From Desulfobacteraceae bacterium (GTDB lineage: Bacteria; Desulfobacterota; DSM-4660; Desulfatiglandales; Desulfatiglandaceae), in assembly GCA_020349865.1 (NCBI GenBank), contig CP070700.1, positions 1,425,699 through 1,432,365 on the forward strand: DNA of 6,667 bases, read 5' to 3'. Below the pieces are notes generated by a model. That model made no database searches. It was not told the DNA's origin and saw nothing but the letters and a program-made list of their open reading frames with translations. Made by a program: the position numbers and the translations under genes. Shown one piece after another: positions 6,525-6,667 of this stretch; positions within the stretch are counted from its first letter, which is position 1; each line of letters begins with the position of its first letter.

Positions 6525-6667
6525 GGGGTTTCCCCTGGCCGGGAGGCGACGGCCAGGGCAAAGGCGCTCCACATTCGGCGGAGCCCAATTTATCTCAAAG
6601 ACCGGGAGGCAATGCGTGGCCCTTCATCGCACAAGCACCCGAAGGGCTGAGCTCTTTTGCCCGGCCG
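6525..6667 (+). ncRNA. Candidate structured RNA or cis-regulatory leader, cut by the window edge
   Basis: This GC-rich tract is unlike the A/T-rich DNA just before it and has no open frame. It contains a perfect 9-base-pair hairpin CCCTGGCCG/CGGCCAGGG (6533-6541 with 6550-6558), a second hairpin GCTCC/GGAGC (6566-6570 with 6580-6584) and a third, GCCCTTC/GAAGGGC (6619-6625 with 6641-6647). A long-range stem can form between CGGCC-A-GGGCAAA (6550-6562) and TTTGCCCGGCCG (6656-6667), 12 pairs with one bulge, and excludes the first hairpin. TGCG (6613-6616) can pair with CGCA in the loop of the third hairpin (6628-6631), a possible pseudoknot. Competing stems plus a pseudoknot suit a riboswitch-like leader for a gene beyond the window. 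It matches no RNA class I can name; a transposon end or intergenic repeat is an alternative. Strand is inferred from the plus-strand context. Confidence 0.4.

Noticed and set aside
6511..6540. TTGACA at 6511-6516 as a promoter for the structured tract
   Set aside because: The bases 16-18 positions downstream are GC-rich and contain no -10 element.

Overview
The window holds five protein-coding genes in two blocks that face away from each other. The left two thirds is read on the minus strand: a class I/II aminotransferase (3136-4347), then a short-chain dehydrogenase/reductase (2018-2776) and an acyl-CoA synthetase of the AMP-forming family (167-1861). The right third is read on the plus strand: a metallophosphoesterase (4738-5349) overlapping a protein with a ParB-type N-terminal domain and an Lrp/AsnC-like C-terminal domain (5330-6403). 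Between the blocks lies a 390-base divergent control region with a near-consensus sigma-70 promoter on each side. The right end (about 6525-6667) is gene-free, GC-rich and full of complementary segments, and looks like a structured RNA or regulatory leader cut by the window edge.

The organism is clearly bacterial: Shine-Dalgarno sites such as AAGGAGGG and GGAGGGG, and sigma-70 promoters. The acyl-CoA ligase/SDR pairing and the small C-run/G-run palindromes at the left edge fit a Desulfobacterota-like or other anaerobic environmental bacterium. This is an impression from general knowledge; no marker gene here proves it.

The SDR and acyl-CoA synthetase lie in the same direction, 156 bases apart, each with its own strong ribosome binding site, and are probably one transcript for activating and oxidising or reducing a carboxylic acid as its CoA ester. 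The substrate cannot be read from sequence. The 359 bases upstream of the SDR carry three small palindromes that could be operator sites. The aminotransferase is probably a separate unit; its promoter falls inside the longest possible reading frame and so fixes the start at the second methionine.

The most unusual part is the plus-strand pair. The phosphoesterase has an altered metal motif (D-x-R instead of D-x-H), and its partner joins a ParB/sulfiredoxin-like fold carrying a DGNHR box to a C-terminal domain resembling the ligand-binding (RAM) part of Lrp/AsnC regulators, with no recognisable helix-turn-helix. Their 20-base overlap implies coupled translation and a shared, at present unknown, role.
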